NCBI GenBank assembly: GCA_964586175.1
Contig: CAZPGL010000010.1
Location: 1 to 53,421, forward strand
Direction: 5' to 3'
From: CAZPGL01 sp964586175
GTDB lineage: Bacteria; Actinomycetota; Acidimicrobiia; Acidimicrobiales; MedAcidi-G1
DNA length: 53,421 nt
In this document: in pieces, positions 1 to 8,166 of the stretch
How positions within the stretch are numbered: position 1 is the first letter of the stretch
Layout: every line of letters starts with the position of its first letter
Program-made: the position numbers and the translations under genes
Notes under the pieces: generated by a model
Seen by the model: only the letters and a program-made list of their open reading frames with translations
Told to the model about the DNA's origin: nothing
Database searches by the model: none

Positions 1-602
1 CCGGCGGCCACGCAGGCCTCCGGGTCGGGGGCCGACTCGACGATGAGGCCCATGCGCTCGGCGTCGGCCGCGGTGACCGGGTCGCCGGTCAGCAGGTAGC
101 GCTTGGCCAGTTGCGGGCCCACGGCCAGCGGCCAGGCCACGGTGCCCCCGTCGCCGGCCACGATGCCCACCTTGACGTGGGGGTCGCCGAGGCGGGCCGT
201 TTCGGACATGACGGTGATGTCGGCCAGCAGGGCGATGCTGGCGCCCAGGCCCATGGCGTGGCCGGTCACCGCGCACACGACGGGCAGGTGGACGTCGAGC
301 ATGTTCCAGACGATGGACTTGCCGTCGAGGCGGATGTCGGCCGCGTAGCCCGGCTCGGAGAACCGGGGGAACCAGGCGAAGTCGCCGCCGGCGGTGAAGG
401 CCCGCTCGGTGCCGGCCAGCAGGACGGCCCGGGCGTCGCGTTCGTCGCGCAGCACGGCGAACAGGCGGGACAGCTCGTGGTGCATCTGGGCGTCGACCTT
501 GTTGAGGTCGTCGTCGGGCTTGTCGACGGTGACCACGAGGACGTCGCCGTCGCGCTCGAAGTGCAGGTACTCGAACTCGTCGTATCGGGAATCGTCGGAC
601 AC
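1..602 (-). CDS. Enoyl-CoA hydratase/isomerase family protein (3' end outside window)
   Basis: Crotonase-family protein, probably hydrating or isomerising an enoyl-CoA in fatty-acid or aromatic degradation. About 200 residues are visible from a GTG start at 602, which has an AGGAG ribosome site about 8 bases upstream. Visible crotonase features are the oxyanion-hole segment ERAFTAGGDF (near residue 60) and the GHAMGLGASIALLADI segment (near residue 110), then the region GDGGTVAWPLAVG that normally carries active-site acids. The reading frame leaves the window on the left, so the C-terminus is unseen. It lies 41 bases after the acyl-CoA dehydrogenase on the same strand and is probably the third gene of that operon. 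The exact substrate cannot be read from the sequence. Confidence 0.85.
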   Translation of the reverse strand, partial: MSDDSRYDEFEYLHFERDGDVLVVTVDKPDDDLNKVDAQMHHELSRLFAVLRDERDARAVLLAGTERAFTAGGDFAWFPRFSEPGYAADIRLDGKSIVWNMLDVHLPVVCAVTGHAMGLGASIALLADITVMSETARLGDPHVKVGIVAGDGGTVAWPLAVGPQLAKRYLLTGDPVTAADAERMGLIVESAPDPEACVAA

Positions 603-643
603 CTGGGCTCCTGTCTGGTCGTCTCGGGTCTTCCGTGGGTGGG

Positions 644-1762
644 TCAGGGTCGGGGCTCGCGGGGCAGGCCCAAGAGGCGCTCCCCGATGATGTTGCGCTG
701 CACCTCGCTGGTGCCGCCGCCGATGGTGAGGGCCCGGGAGAAGTAGTGCCCCCAGGCCCAGAGGTCCTCGTGCTCCTCGTAGGGGTAGTCGCCGTCCAGC
801 ATGGTCGACGGTCCCTCGAGGTCCTTCACCAGGGCCATGGCCTTCTGGCCGTGCTCGTCGCCGATGGCCTTGCGGATCGACGACAGCGGTCCGGGGTCGC
901 CGCCGGTGACCTGGGCGCTCATGATGCGCTGGTTCAGCAGGCGCAGCACCACCATCTCGGTGTAGAGGTCGGCCACCCGCTGGCGCAGCACCGGGTCGTC
1001 GCAGCCCAGGCTGCGGATACGGTCCAGCACCGTCGGGTCGTCGGGGCCCCGGCCCCACAGCACGCCGCCCTGGGAGAGCGAGACCCGCTCGTTGGCCAGG
1101 GTCACCTTGGCCAGCCGCCAGCCCTCGTTCTCGGCGCCCACCAGGTTCTCGACCGGGATCTCGACGTCGGTGAGGAACGTCTCGTTGAAGTGGCGGCCGC
1201 CGGTCATCTCGATGATGGGGCGCACCTCGATGCCGGGCGAGGTCATGTCCAGCAGCAGGTACGAGATGCCTTTCTGGGGCGGGCCCTCGTCGGAGGTGCG
1301 GACCAGCAGGATGCCCCAGTCGGTCACGTCGGCCCGGGTCGACCAGATCTTGGACCCGTTGACGACGTAGTGGTCGCCGTCTCGCACGGCCCGGGTGCGC
1401 AGCGACGCCAGGTCGGAGCCGGCCTCGGGTTCGCTGAAAAGCTGGCACCAGTCCTCGGTGTCGTCGAGCATCGGCGGGAGGAAGCGGGCCTTCTGCGCAT
1501 CGGTGCCGCCGGCGATGATCGTCGGGCCAGCCCAGCCCACGCCGATGGATGCGCCGGGGATCCGCACGCCGGCCGCCGAGAACTCGGCGTCGATGAGGAG
1601 CTGGGTGACGGCGTCGGCGTCCCGCCCCCACGGACGTGGCCAGTGGGGGGCGATGAACCCGCCGGCGGCCAGGGTGGCCCGGTCGGGGTCGGGGTGGTCG
1701 GCCAGCCACGCCCGGATCTCGAGGCGCCGGGGGTCGTCGTCCGAGGGAAGGGTGAAGTCCAC
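644..1762 (-). CDS. Acyl-CoA dehydrogenase
   Basis: FAD-dependent acyl-CoA dehydrogenase, cytoplasmic, expected to introduce the 2,3-double bond into an acyl-CoA. From the chosen GTG at 1762 it has 372 residues, normal to slightly short for the family. Recognisable elements are the QLFSEPEAGSDLASL flavin/substrate loop, the VNGSKIWSTRA strand that follows, and the C-terminal GGGTSEVQRNIIGERLLGLP signature. The frame stays open further upstream but runs into the end of the preceding gene (stop at 1782-1784), so GTG 1762, 19 bases after that stop, is the most economical start; translation is probably coupled. It sits between a flavin oxygenase-like gene and an enoyl-CoA hydratase, fitting a beta-oxidation-like side pathway. 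Confidence 0.85.
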   Translation of the reverse strand: MDFTLPSDDDPRRLEIRAWLADHPDPDRATLAAGGFIAPHWPRPWGRDADAVTQLLIDAEFSAAGVRIPGASIGVGWAGPTIIAGGTDAQKARFLPPMLDDTEDWCQLFSEPEAGSDLASLRTRAVRDGDHYVVNGSKIWSTRADVTDWGILLVRTSDEGPPQKGISYLLLDMTSPGIEVRPIIEMTGGRHFNETFLTDVEIPVENLVGAENEGWRLAKVTLANERVSLSQGGVLWGRGPDDPTVLDRIRSLGCDDPVLRQRVADLYTEMVVLRLLNQRIMSAQVTGGDPGPLSSIRKAIGDEHGQKAMALVKDLEGPSTMLDGDYPYEEHEDLWAWGHYFSRALTIGGGTSEVQRNIIGERLLGLPREPRP

Positions 1763-1781
1763 GTCGGGTGCCCAGCCGGCC

Positions 1782-2945
1782 CTACAGGAGGGTGGTATCG
1801 GTGTCGAGCCCGAGGGCCAGACGCCCGGTGAGTTCGAGGATGCGGTCGGCGACCATGGCGTGGGTGGCCGCCACCTGCCCGTCGCGCACGTACCGCTGCA
1901 GGGGTTCACGGCGGTACACCGCGGTGCCGCCGGCCTCCCGGCCCAGGGCGACGAGGGCGTCGGCGCACCGCTGGGCGGCGTCGCAGGCGGCCAGCCGGAT
2001 GCTGCGGCGGTGCTCGATGGTGAGGGCGTCGCCGGTCACCGCGGTGTCCCAGGCCGCACCGAGGGTGTCGAGTAGGAAGGCCCGGGCCGACCGGGCGGTG
2101 GCCTCGGCCCGCGAGTGAACGGCCTGTCCCGAGGCCCGCTCGGCCAGGGTGCGGCCCGACCCTTCGGGCTTCTTGGCCGTGGCGATCTCGTCGAAGCGGG
2201 CGACGGCGCCGTCGAGCAGGCCGATCGACACCGCGGCGACGCCGGAGGCCAGCATGCCGTAGAAGGGGAACCGCCACTGGGGGCCGTCGAGCCGGGGGGT
2301 GTCGGTGGTGAGCTGGACCCAGCGCCCTTCGGGGACGAACACGTCGGTCATCGTGTAGTCGGTGGATCCGGAGCCGGACAGTCCGGTGACGTGCCACGTG
2401 TCCTCGAATTCGACGGCGTCGGGCTCGACGAACACGAAGGGGGCGAACAGGTCACCGTGCCGGGTGGGGGCGCCGTCGGCGTCGACGATGCGGGTACCGC
2501 CTCCGATCCAGGTGCAGTGCTGGGTGCCCGACCCCCATGCCCACCGCCCGGACACCCGGAGGCCGCCGTCGACGGCACGGGCCCGGCCGACCGGTGCCGC
2601 GTAGCCGCCGGTGCACGAGTCGGCCGGCCCGAAGATGGTGGCCGCATGCTCGGTGGGCAGGAAGCCGGCCATCAGGGTCGTGGTGCCGGCGATCATGACG
2701 CACCAGCCGGCGGCGCCGTCGTGGCGGGAGACCTCGGCGATGGTGGTAATGGCCGTGGCCACGTCGGCTTCGGGGCCGCCGAGTGCCGCCGGGGTGAACA
2801 GCCGGAACAGGCCGGCGTCGCGCAGGTCGGCGGCCACGTCGGCCGGCAGGGTCCGGGCATCCTCGGTGGCCTCGGCCCGAGCGGCCAGCGAGGGTCCGAG
2901 GGCGCGCGCCCGGGCCGGGAGGTCGATGGTCGTCGTGGTTGCCAT
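1782..2945 (-). CDS. Acyl-CoA dehydrogenase-fold flavin protein (HsaA / flavin-dependent monooxygenase type)
   Basis: 387-residue protein of the acyl-CoA dehydrogenase superfamily with the C-terminal domain typical of two-component flavin monooxygenases (HsaA, HpaB-C2 group). Visible segments: an N-terminal helical part with ADVAADLRDAGLFRLFTPA, the middle beta-domain motif VSGRWAWGSGTQHCTWIGGG (about residues 130-150) and a WHVTGLSGSGSTDYTMTDVFVP strand where classical dehydrogenases differ. Members usually hydroxylate an aromatic or use reduced flavin from a partner reductase; no reductase is next to it. First gene of a leftward operon with an acyl-CoA dehydrogenase and an enoyl-CoA hydratase. 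Its promoter seems leaderless (see 2952-2980) and it diverges from a TetR regulator that probably controls it. Confidence 0.75.
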   Translation of the reverse strand: MATTTTIDLPARARALGPSLAARAEATEDARTLPADVAADLRDAGLFRLFTPAALGGPEADVATAITTIAEVSRHDGAAGWCVMIAGTTTLMAGFLPTEHAATIFGPADSCTGGYAAPVGRARAVDGGLRVSGRWAWGSGTQHCTWIGGGTRIVDADGAPTRHGDLFAPFVFVEPDAVEFEDTWHVTGLSGSGSTDYTMTDVFVPEGRWVQLTTDTPRLDGPQWRFPFYGMLASGVAAVSIGLLDGAVARFDEIATAKKPEGSGRTLAERASGQAVHSRAEATARSARAFLLDTLGAAWDTAVTGDALTIEHRRSIRLAACDAAQRCADALVALGREAGGTAVYRREPLQRYVRDGQVAATHAMVADRILELTGRLALGLDTDTTLL

Positions 2946-2951
2946 GATCCA

Positions 2952-2980
2952 AAACTAGAGGAAGGTTCAAGAAACGTCAA
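2952..2980 (-). promoter_or_regulatory. Candidate leaderless promoter of the flavin protein operon
   Basis: Read leftward, TTGACG (2980-2975), a 17-base spacer and TAGTTT (2957-2952) form a good -35/-10 pair. The expected transcription start, about 7 bases beyond the -10, falls on the A of the ATG at 2945, and there is no purine-rich ribosome site. An 8-bp palindrome TTCAAGAA (2966-2973) lies in the spacer and may be part of the operator of the divergent TetR regulator. Confidence 0.5.
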
Positions 2981-2997
2981 GGTGTAATAGAAGGTGC

Positions 2998-3003
2998 TAC
3001 AAT
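2998..3003 (+). promoter_or_regulatory. Candidate -10 box of the TetR gene
   Basis: TACAAT at 2998-3003 is followed after exactly 7 bases by a GTG (3011) in frame with the regulator. This matches the spacing of the other leaderless-type starts in this window and suggests the protein may start two codons after the ATG at 3005. Confidence 0.4.
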
Positions 3004-3004
3004 C

Positions 3005-3604
3005 ATGGCCGTGAACAGCCGCAGCCAGCGCACCCGCGACCGCCTGGTCGACGCCACCGTGGTCCGGCTCCGCGAGGACGGCAGCTTCACCACCGAACAG
3101 GTGGCCGACGACGCCGGGGTCTCGGTGGCCACGGTGTACAACCGCTTCCCCGGTGGCCGCGACGAGCTGTTGGCCGGGGCCCTCGACCGGGCGCTGGCCC
3201 GGTTGGTGGCCGTCGGGGCCGCGACGACCACCATCGAGCACCTGCTGGACGAGGGCCTGGGGTGCGTGGCCCACTCGCTGGTCGAGGGCCTGGCTGACAT
3301 GTTCGCCGACGAGGCCCTGGTGATGCGGACGGCCCTGGCCCGGCTGCCCGAGAGCCGGCTACTGCGCGACTGCTACCGCGTCCACGAAGCGGAGTCCCGG
3401 CGGATCAACCGCCGGTTCGTCGAGTTGGGTCAGGCCGCGGGGCGGATCGGCGCCGGTGACCCCGACACCCTGGCCGACGTCCTGGTCGTGCTGGGCCAAG
3501 GGGTGAACAACCCGGTGCTGCTCGGGGCCGCCGACCGTGCTCCACTGGTCGACCGTCTGGCCGCCGCGGTGGTGGCCGTGCTCGCCCCGCAGGAGGCCTC
3601 GTGA
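3005..3604 (+). CDS. TetR/AcrR family transcriptional regulator
   Basis: Dimeric one-component repressor of 199 residues (197 if GTG 3011 is used). The N-terminal helix-turn-helix is clear: RDRLVDATVVRLREDGSFTT, then VADDAGVSVATVYNRFPG. The remaining ~140 residues form the variable ligand-binding domain, with no recognisable ligand signature. It is transcribed away from the acyl-CoA/flavin operon across a 59-base gap, the usual arrangement for a TetR protein that represses its neighbour and itself. Its stop overlaps the start of the redoxin gene (GTGA at 3601-3604), so regulator, redoxin and macrodomain gene probably share a transcript. Confidence 0.9.
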   Translation: MAVNSRSQRTRDRLVDATVVRLREDGSFTTEQVADDAGVSVATVYNRFPGGRDELLAGALDRALARLVAVGAATTTIEHLLDEGLGCVAHSLVEGLADMFADEALVMRTALARLPESRLLRDCYRVHEAESRRINRRFVELGQAAGRIGAGDPDTLADVLVVLGQGVNNPVLLGAADRAPLVDRLAAAVVAVLAPQEAS

Positions 3605-3852
3605 GCTCTCCCCGTCCTGTCGTCTACTGGCGGCCCCACTGCGGGTTCTGCGCCCGGCTGTTCCGCGGCCTGGCCGCGGCCGGCATCGACCACGACCAGC
3701 GCGACATCTGGGAGGACCCGGAGGCCGCGGCGTTCGTTCGCTCGGTCGCCGGCGGCCACGAGACGGTGCCGACGGTGACCGTGGGCGACCGGGTCCTGGT
3801 GAACCCGGCGGTCGAGGACGTGGTGGGCGTGCTGGCGGATGGTGGGGCATGA
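3601..3852 (+). CDS. Mycoredoxin/glutaredoxin-like protein
   Basis: Small cytoplasmic thiol redox protein of 83 residues. The redox motif is CGFC (residues 14-17) after the first beta strand, and the cis-proline segment appears as TVPTV near residue 58, followed by a VNP substrate-loop equivalent. Length and motif fit actinobacterial mycoredoxin-like proteins, which reduce mycothiol-mixed disulfides. That thiol preference is inferred from the family and presumed lineage. Start GTG 3601 overlaps the end of the TetR gene and its stop overlaps the next ATG (ATGA at 3849-3852), so it is translationally coupled on both sides. Confidence 0.8.
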   Translation: MSSPRPVVYWRPHCGFCARLFRGLAAAGIDHDQRDIWEDPEAAAFVRSVAGGHETVPTVTVGDRVLVNPAVEDVVGVLADGGA

Positions 3853-4355
3853 CCCTGCGGGCCTGGCGGGGCGACATCACGACGTTGGCCGTCGACGCCG
3901 TCGTCAATGCGGCCAATACGTCGCTGCTGGGCGGGAGCGGCGTCGACGGGGCAATCCATCATGCGGCCGGCCCCGGGCTGCTGGCCGAGACCCGGGAGTT
4001 GGGCGGCTGCGCGGTCGGTGACGCCGTGGCCAGCGGGGGCCATGGCCTGCCGGCATCGTGGATCGTGCACACCGTCGGACCGGTCTGGTCGGGCGGCGAC
4101 GCCGGAGAAGCCGACCTGCTGGCCTCCTGCTACCGACGCTCGCTGGCTGTGGCCGCCGACCTCGGCGCCCGGTCGGTGGCGTTTCCGGCCATCTCCACCG
4201 GCGTGTACGGCTACCCGAAGGACGAGGCGGCGGCCATCGCGGCCACCGAGTGCCGGGAGGGGCTGGACCGCCACCCGACGCTCGACGAGGTGGTGTTGGT
4301 CGCCTTCTCCGACGACGACCTGGTCCGCTACCGGTTCCTGCTTGCCGCCGACTGA
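3849..4355 (+). CDS. Macro domain protein (MacroD/YmdB type ADP-ribose hydrolase)
   Basis: Single macro domain of 168 residues expected to bind ADP-ribose and hydrolyse O-acetyl-ADP-ribose or mono-ADP-ribosyl groups. Motifs in order: GDIT (8-11), VVNAAN (18-23), the catalytic loop GGSGVDGAIHHAAG (28-41) and the phosphate-binding FPAISTGVYGYP near residue 115. These are the full MacroD-class set, so an active enzyme is likely. The start ATG 3849 overlaps the stop of the redoxin gene. Why a redoxin and an ADP-ribose hydrolase sit with this regulator is not clear from sequence; co-transcription may only reflect compact packing. Confidence 0.88.
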   Translation: MTLRAWRGDITTLAVDAVVNAANTSLLGGSGVDGAIHHAAGPGLLAETRELGGCAVGDAVASGGHGLPASWIVHTVGPVWSGGDAGEADLLASCYRRSLAVAADLGARSVAFPAISTGVYGYPKDEAAAIAATECREGLDRHPTLDEVVLVAFSDDDLVRYRFLLAAD

Positions 4356-4394
4356 CCACGGCGACAGGACCTCCCGGCCTGTGCCATGATCGAC

Positions 4395-4431
4395 CCCCGG
4401 TCGGTCCGGGGAACTCCGACGGTGTTGTCGG
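4395..4431 (+). promoter_or_regulatory. Two tandem hairpins upstream of the molybdenum hydroxylase operon
   Basis: The 113-base gap before coxS contains two perfect short stems: CCCCGG-5 nt-CCGGGG (4395-4411) and CCGAC-6 nt-GTCGG (4416-4431). A possible -10 CATGAT lies just upstream (4385-4390), so both hairpins would be in a leader of about 70 bases. They may be a leader control structure; I could not match them to the molybdenum-cofactor RNA motif. Confidence 0.3.
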
Positions 4432-4468
4432 GGGCGGACCGCATCCGGCGAGCGAAAGGGATCGGGAC

Positions 4469-4921
4469 ATGGAGGTCTCCGTCACCGTCAACGGCGCCGA
4501 GCGGGTCGCCGACGTCGAAGCCCGCACGCTCCTCGTGCACCTGCTGCGCGACGAGCTGGGCCTGACCGGCACCAACATCGGGTGCGACACCAGCTCCTGT
4601 GGAGCCTGCACTGTGCTGGTCGACGGACGGTCGGCCAAGTCGTGCACCCTGCTGGCCGCCCAGGTCGACGGATCCGACGTCACCACCATCGAAGGTCTGG
4701 CCGGGGCGGACGGGCTCCACCCCATGCAACAGGCGTTCCACGAGTGCCACGCTCTCCAATGCGGGTACTGCACCCCGGGCATGGTGATGGCCGCGGTGTC
4801 GCTGCTCGACGAGTACGGCGACCTGGACGAGGCCGGGGTGCGCGAAGGGCTCGAGGGCAACCTCTGCCGGTGCACCGGCTACCAGAACATCGTCAAGGCC
4901 GTCCTGGCCGCCGCCGAGTGA
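4469..4921 (+). CDS. coxS: Molybdenum hydroxylase small subunit, two [2Fe-2S] clusters
   Basis: Iron-sulfur subunit of a xanthine-dehydrogenase/CO-dehydrogenase family heterotrimer; it passes electrons from the molybdenum site to FAD. The 150-residue protein has both clusters: the plant-ferredoxin type site at Cys39, Cys44, Cys47 and Cys59, and the C-terminal helical site at Cys98, Cys101, Cys133 and Cys135 (motifs CGYCTPGM and LCRCTGYQNI). Start ATG 4469 is preceded by AAAGGG. It is first in the order small, large, medium, with 13 bases to the next start. Confidence 0.92.
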   Translation: MEVSVTVNGAERVADVEARTLLVHLLRDELGLTGTNIGCDTSSCGACTVLVDGRSAKSCTLLAAQVDGSDVTTIEGLAGADGLHPMQQAFHECHALQCGYCTPGMVMAAVSLLDEYGDLDEAGVREGLEGNLCRCTGYQNIVKAVLAAAE

Positions 4922-4934
4922 ACGGAGCGCTGCA

Positions 4935-7319
4935 GTGACCGTCACCGAATCCCCGTTCGCCGGCGGCATCGTCGGCCAGGCCCGCCTCCGCAAGGAGGAC
5001 CCGGCCCTGCTCACCGGCGAAGCCAGGTACATCGACGACCTCCAGCTCACCGGCGCCCTGTGGGTGGCGTGCGTCCGGAGCCCCCACGCCCATGCCCGCA
5101 TCACCGGCATCGACACCTCGGAGGCCCTGGCCACCGACGGTGTCGTGGCCGTCTACACCGGCGAGGACCTGGCCGCCGCCTGGGCGGCACCGCTGCCGTG
5201 CGCCTGGCCGGTCACCGACGACATGAAGAACCCGGCCCACCACCCGGTCGCCCAGGGCAAGGCCAACTACGCGGGCGACATCGTCGCCGTGGTCGTGGCG
5301 ACGTCGCGCTACGCGGCCGCCGACGGCCTCGAGGGCGTGGTCGTCGACTATGAGCCCCTCGACGCCGTCGTAACCATCGAGGACGCCGAATCCGACCGGG
5401 TCGTCATCCACGACGACTGCGGCACCAACATCTCGTACGACTGGGCGCTGGTCCCGGACCCCGACGCCGTCGACGCGGCGTTCGCCGACGCCGCCCACCA
5501 CATCACCGAGACGTATGTGCACCAGCGCCTCATCCCGGCCCCCATGGAACCCCGCGGCGTCGCCGCGGTGCCCGCGCCCCACAACGGCGACATCACCCTG
5601 TACTCGTCGACCCAGATCCCGCACGTCTTGAAGGTCATGGCCGCCCTCACCCTCGGCCTGCCTGAGCAGAAGGTGCGGGTCGTGGCCCCCTCGGTCGGCG
5701 GCGGCTTCGGCTGCAAATTGGACGTGTACGCCGAGGAGATCATCTGCATGGCCCTGGCCCTGCGCCACGGGGTGGCGGTGCGCTGGACCGAGGGCCGCAC
5801 TGAGGCCGCAACGGCCACCATCCAGGGGCGGGCCCAACGCCAGACCATCGAGCTGGCCGCCGACGCCGACGGCAAGCTGCTGGCCGTGCGGGCCACCCTG
5901 CTGGCCGACATGGGCGCCTACCTCCAGTTGGTCACCCCCGGGGTGCCCCTGCTCGGCGCCTTCCTGTACCACGGGCTCTACGACGTGCCGGCCTACGCGT
6001 TCACCTGCCGCAGCGTGTTCACCAACCTCACGCCGACCGACGCCTACCGGGGGGCCGGGCGGCCCGAGGCCACCTACGCCATCGAGCGGGCCATGGACAC
6101 CCTGGGCGTGGCCGTCGGCGTCGGGCCCGACGAGATCCGTAGCCGCAACTTCATCCCGACGGAGAAGTTCCCGTACGACTCGCCGGCCGGGCTGACCTTC
6201 GACTCCGGCAACTACCAACCCACCCTCGACCGGGCCAAGGAGCTCGTGGACTGGGACGGCCGCCGGGCCGAGCAGGCCGACCGCCGGGCCGCCGGGTCCC
6301 GCACCCACCTCGGCCTCGGCATCTCGTCGTACGTCGAGATGTGCGGGCTGGCCCCCAGCCGGACCCTCGCCGCCCTCAACTACGGCGCCGGCGGCTGGGA
6401 GTCGGCGACGGTGCGCATCCTGCCCACCTGCAAGGTCGAGGTGGTTACCGGGACCACACCGCACGGCCAGGGCCACGAGACCTGCTGGTCGATGATCGTG
6501 GCCGACCGGCTGGGCGTCGACCCGGACGATGTCGAGGTGCTGCACTCCGACACGGCCATCACCCCGCTGGGCATGGATACCTACGGGTCGCGGTCGCTGG
6601 CCGTCGGGGGCACCGCCCTGTGGATGGCCACCGAGAAGGTGGTCGACAAGGCCCGCACCATCGCCGCCCACATGCTCGAGGCCAGCGAGTCCGACCTGGA
6701 CTTCGCCGGCGGCACGTTCAGCGTGAAGGGCAGCCCCGACAAGGAGGTGCCGCTGGCCGCGGTGGCCTTCGGGGCGTTCACCGCCCACGACCTGCCCGAC
6801 GACGTCGAACCCAACCTGGAGGCCCAGGTCACCTGGGACCCGGGCAACTTCGTGTTCCCGTTCGGCACCCACATCGCAGTGGTCGAGGTCGACGAGGACA
6901 CCGGCGCCGTCGAGTTGGTCGACTACGCGGCGGTCGACGACTGCGGCAACCAGATCAACCCGTTGATCGTCGAAGGCCAGATCCACGGCGGCATCGTGCA
7001 GGGCGTGGCCCAGGCGCTGTGGGAGGACGCGGCCTACGACGAGGACGGGCAATGCCGGGCCGCCAACCTGGCCGACTACCTGGTGCCGTCGGCGGCCGAA
7101 CTACCGGCCATGAAGCTGGACCACACGGTCACGCCGTCCAACTCGAACCCGATGGGTGTGAAGGGCATCGGCGAGGCCGGCACCATCGCCGCCACCCCGG
7201 CGGTCATCAACGCCGTGGTCGACGCCCTGCGTCCCATGGGCATCACCGACATCGCCATGCCGGCGTCGCCCATGCGGGTCCGACGAGCCATCGAAGCGAC
7301 CCAGGGGGGTGCGTCATGA
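4935..7319 (+). CDS. coxL: Molybdenum hydroxylase large (catalytic) subunit, form II CODH-like
   Basis: Molybdopterin-cytosine-dinucleotide binding catalytic subunit of 794 residues. It aligns with the CoxL/aldehyde oxidase family throughout: GQARLRKEDPALLTGEARYIDD near the N-terminus, the SVGGGFGCK Moco loop near residue 255, and the active-site loop AYRGAGRPEA around residues 370-379. True (form I) CO dehydrogenases carry a cysteine in AYRCSFR at this place; this protein has Gly-Ala-Gly instead. CO oxidation is therefore not supported and the substrate may be an aldehyde, purine or other heterocycle. The C-terminal GIGEAGTIAATPAVINAV segment carries the conserved active-site glutamate. The stop overlaps the next start (ATGA, 7316-7319). 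No xdhC/coxF-type maturation gene is visible nearby. Confidence 0.9.
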   Translation: MTVTESPFAGGIVGQARLRKEDPALLTGEARYIDDLQLTGALWVACVRSPHAHARITGIDTSEALATDGVVAVYTGEDLAAAWAAPLPCAWPVTDDMKNPAHHPVAQGKANYAGDIVAVVVATSRYAAADGLEGVVVDYEPLDAVVTIEDAESDRVVIHDDCGTNISYDWALVPDPDAVDAAFADAAHHITETYVHQRLIPAPMEPRGVAAVPAPHNGDITLYSSTQIPHVLKVMAALTLGLPEQKVRVVAPSVGGGFGCKLDVYAEEIICMALALRHGVAVRWTEGRTEAATATIQGRAQRQTIELAADADGKLLAVRATLLADMGAYLQLVTPGVPLLGAFLYHGLYDVPAYAFTCRSVFTNLTPTDAYRGAGRPEATYAIERAMDTLGVAVGVGPDEIRSRNFIPTEKFPYDSPAGLTFDSGNYQPTLDRAKELVDWDGRRAEQADRRAAGSRTHLGLGISSYVEMCGLAPSRTLAALNYGAGGWESATVRILPTCKVEVVTGTTPHGQGHETCWSMIVADRLGVDPDDVEVLHSDTAITPLGMDTYGSRSLAVGGTALWMATEKVVDKARTIAAHMLEASESDLDFAGGTFSVKGSPDKEVPLAAVAFGAFTAHDLPDDVEPNLEAQVTWDPGNFVFPFGTHIAVVEVDEDTGAVELVDYAAVDDCGNQINPLIVEGQIHGGIVQGVAQALWEDAAYDEDGQCRAANLADYLVPSAAELPAMKLDHTVTPSNSNPMGVKGIGEAGTIAATPAVINAVVDALRPMGITDIAMPASPMRVRRAIEATQGGAS

Positions 7320-8134
7320 TCCCGGCGACCGTGGGCTACGAGCGGGCCGACTCGGCCGAGGCCGCGGTGGCGGCGCTGGTCGAGCACGGTGATGAGGCCA
7401 AGCTGCTGGCCGGCGGCCAGTCGCTGGTGCCGCTCATGAAGCTGCGCCTGGCCACCCCGTCGATGCTGGTCGACGTGGGCGGGTTGACCGACCTGTCCGG
7501 CGTCAGCGTCGACGGCGATGAGGTGCGGATCGGGGCCCTCACCACCCACAGCGCCCTCGAGCATTCTGCCGAGTTGGCCGCGGCCTGCCCGCTGCTGGCC
7601 CATGTGGCCTCGGTGGTCGGCGATCCGGCGGTCCGCCACCGGGGAACCCTTGGGGGTTCGCTGGCCCATGCCGACCCGGCGTCGGACCTGCCGGCCGCCG
7701 TGCTGGCCCTGGGCGGCACGCTGGTCGCCTCGGGTCCCGGTGGGACACGTGACATCGCGGCCACCGACTTCTTCACCGGTTTCCTCGAGTCGGATCTCGG
7801 GCCCGACGAGCTGCTCACCGAGATCCGGGTGCCGGTGTCGACAGGTGGCTGGTCGTACCAGAAGTTCAACCGCCGGGCCCAGGACTGGGCGATCGTCGGC
7901 GCCATGGTCGCCGAGGGCGGTGCCGGGGTGAGCCTGGTCAACATGGCGTCCACGCCGATGCGGGCCGCCGGGGTCGAGGCGGCGATCGCCGGTGGCGGGT
8001 CAGCGGCCGATGCCGCGGCGACCGCTGCCGACGGCACCGATCCCCCGACCGACAACAACGGTGACGCCGACTACCGGGCCCATCTGGCTCGGGTGTTGAC
8101 CGAGCGGGCGTTGAGCGCTGCGGGCGTGGCCTGA
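7316..8134 (+). CDS. coxM: Molybdenum hydroxylase medium (FAD-binding) subunit
   Basis: FAD subunit of 272 residues that takes electrons from the iron-sulfur subunit and hands them to the final acceptor. The two flavin signatures are present: AGGQSLVP (about 32-39) and TLGGSLAHADPASDLP (about 111-126), followed by the C-terminal CO-dehydrogenase flavoprotein domain ending at ARVLTERAL. It starts inside the last codon of the large subunit, so stoichiometric production of the heterotrimer is likely. The operon appears to end here; the next gene is an unrelated lipoprotein 32 bases on. Confidence 0.9.
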   Translation: MIPATVGYERADSAEAAVAALVEHGDEAKLLAGGQSLVPLMKLRLATPSMLVDVGGLTDLSGVSVDGDEVRIGALTTHSALEHSAELAAACPLLAHVASVVGDPAVRHRGTLGGSLAHADPASDLPAAVLALGGTLVASGPGGTRDIAATDFFTGFLESDLGPDELLTEIRVPVSTGGWSYQKFNRRAQDWAIVGAMVAEGGAGVSLVNMASTPMRAAGVEAAIAGGGSAADAAATAADGTDPPTDNNGDADYRAHLARVLTERALSAAGVA

Positions 8135-8166
8135 GCGGAGGGCCGTCGAGACAGGAGGAGCATGCT

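Noticed and set aside
4893..7052. 719-codon open frame on the minus strand opposite the molybdenum hydroxylase large subunit
   Set aside because: Gly/Val/Asp/His-rich translation with no motifs, wholly antisense to a well-supported gene; typical of the open antisense frames of high-GC DNA.
4935..7319. Aerobic CO dehydrogenase (form I)
   Set aside because: The active-site loop has Gly-Ala-Gly where form I enzymes carry the copper-ligating cysteine.
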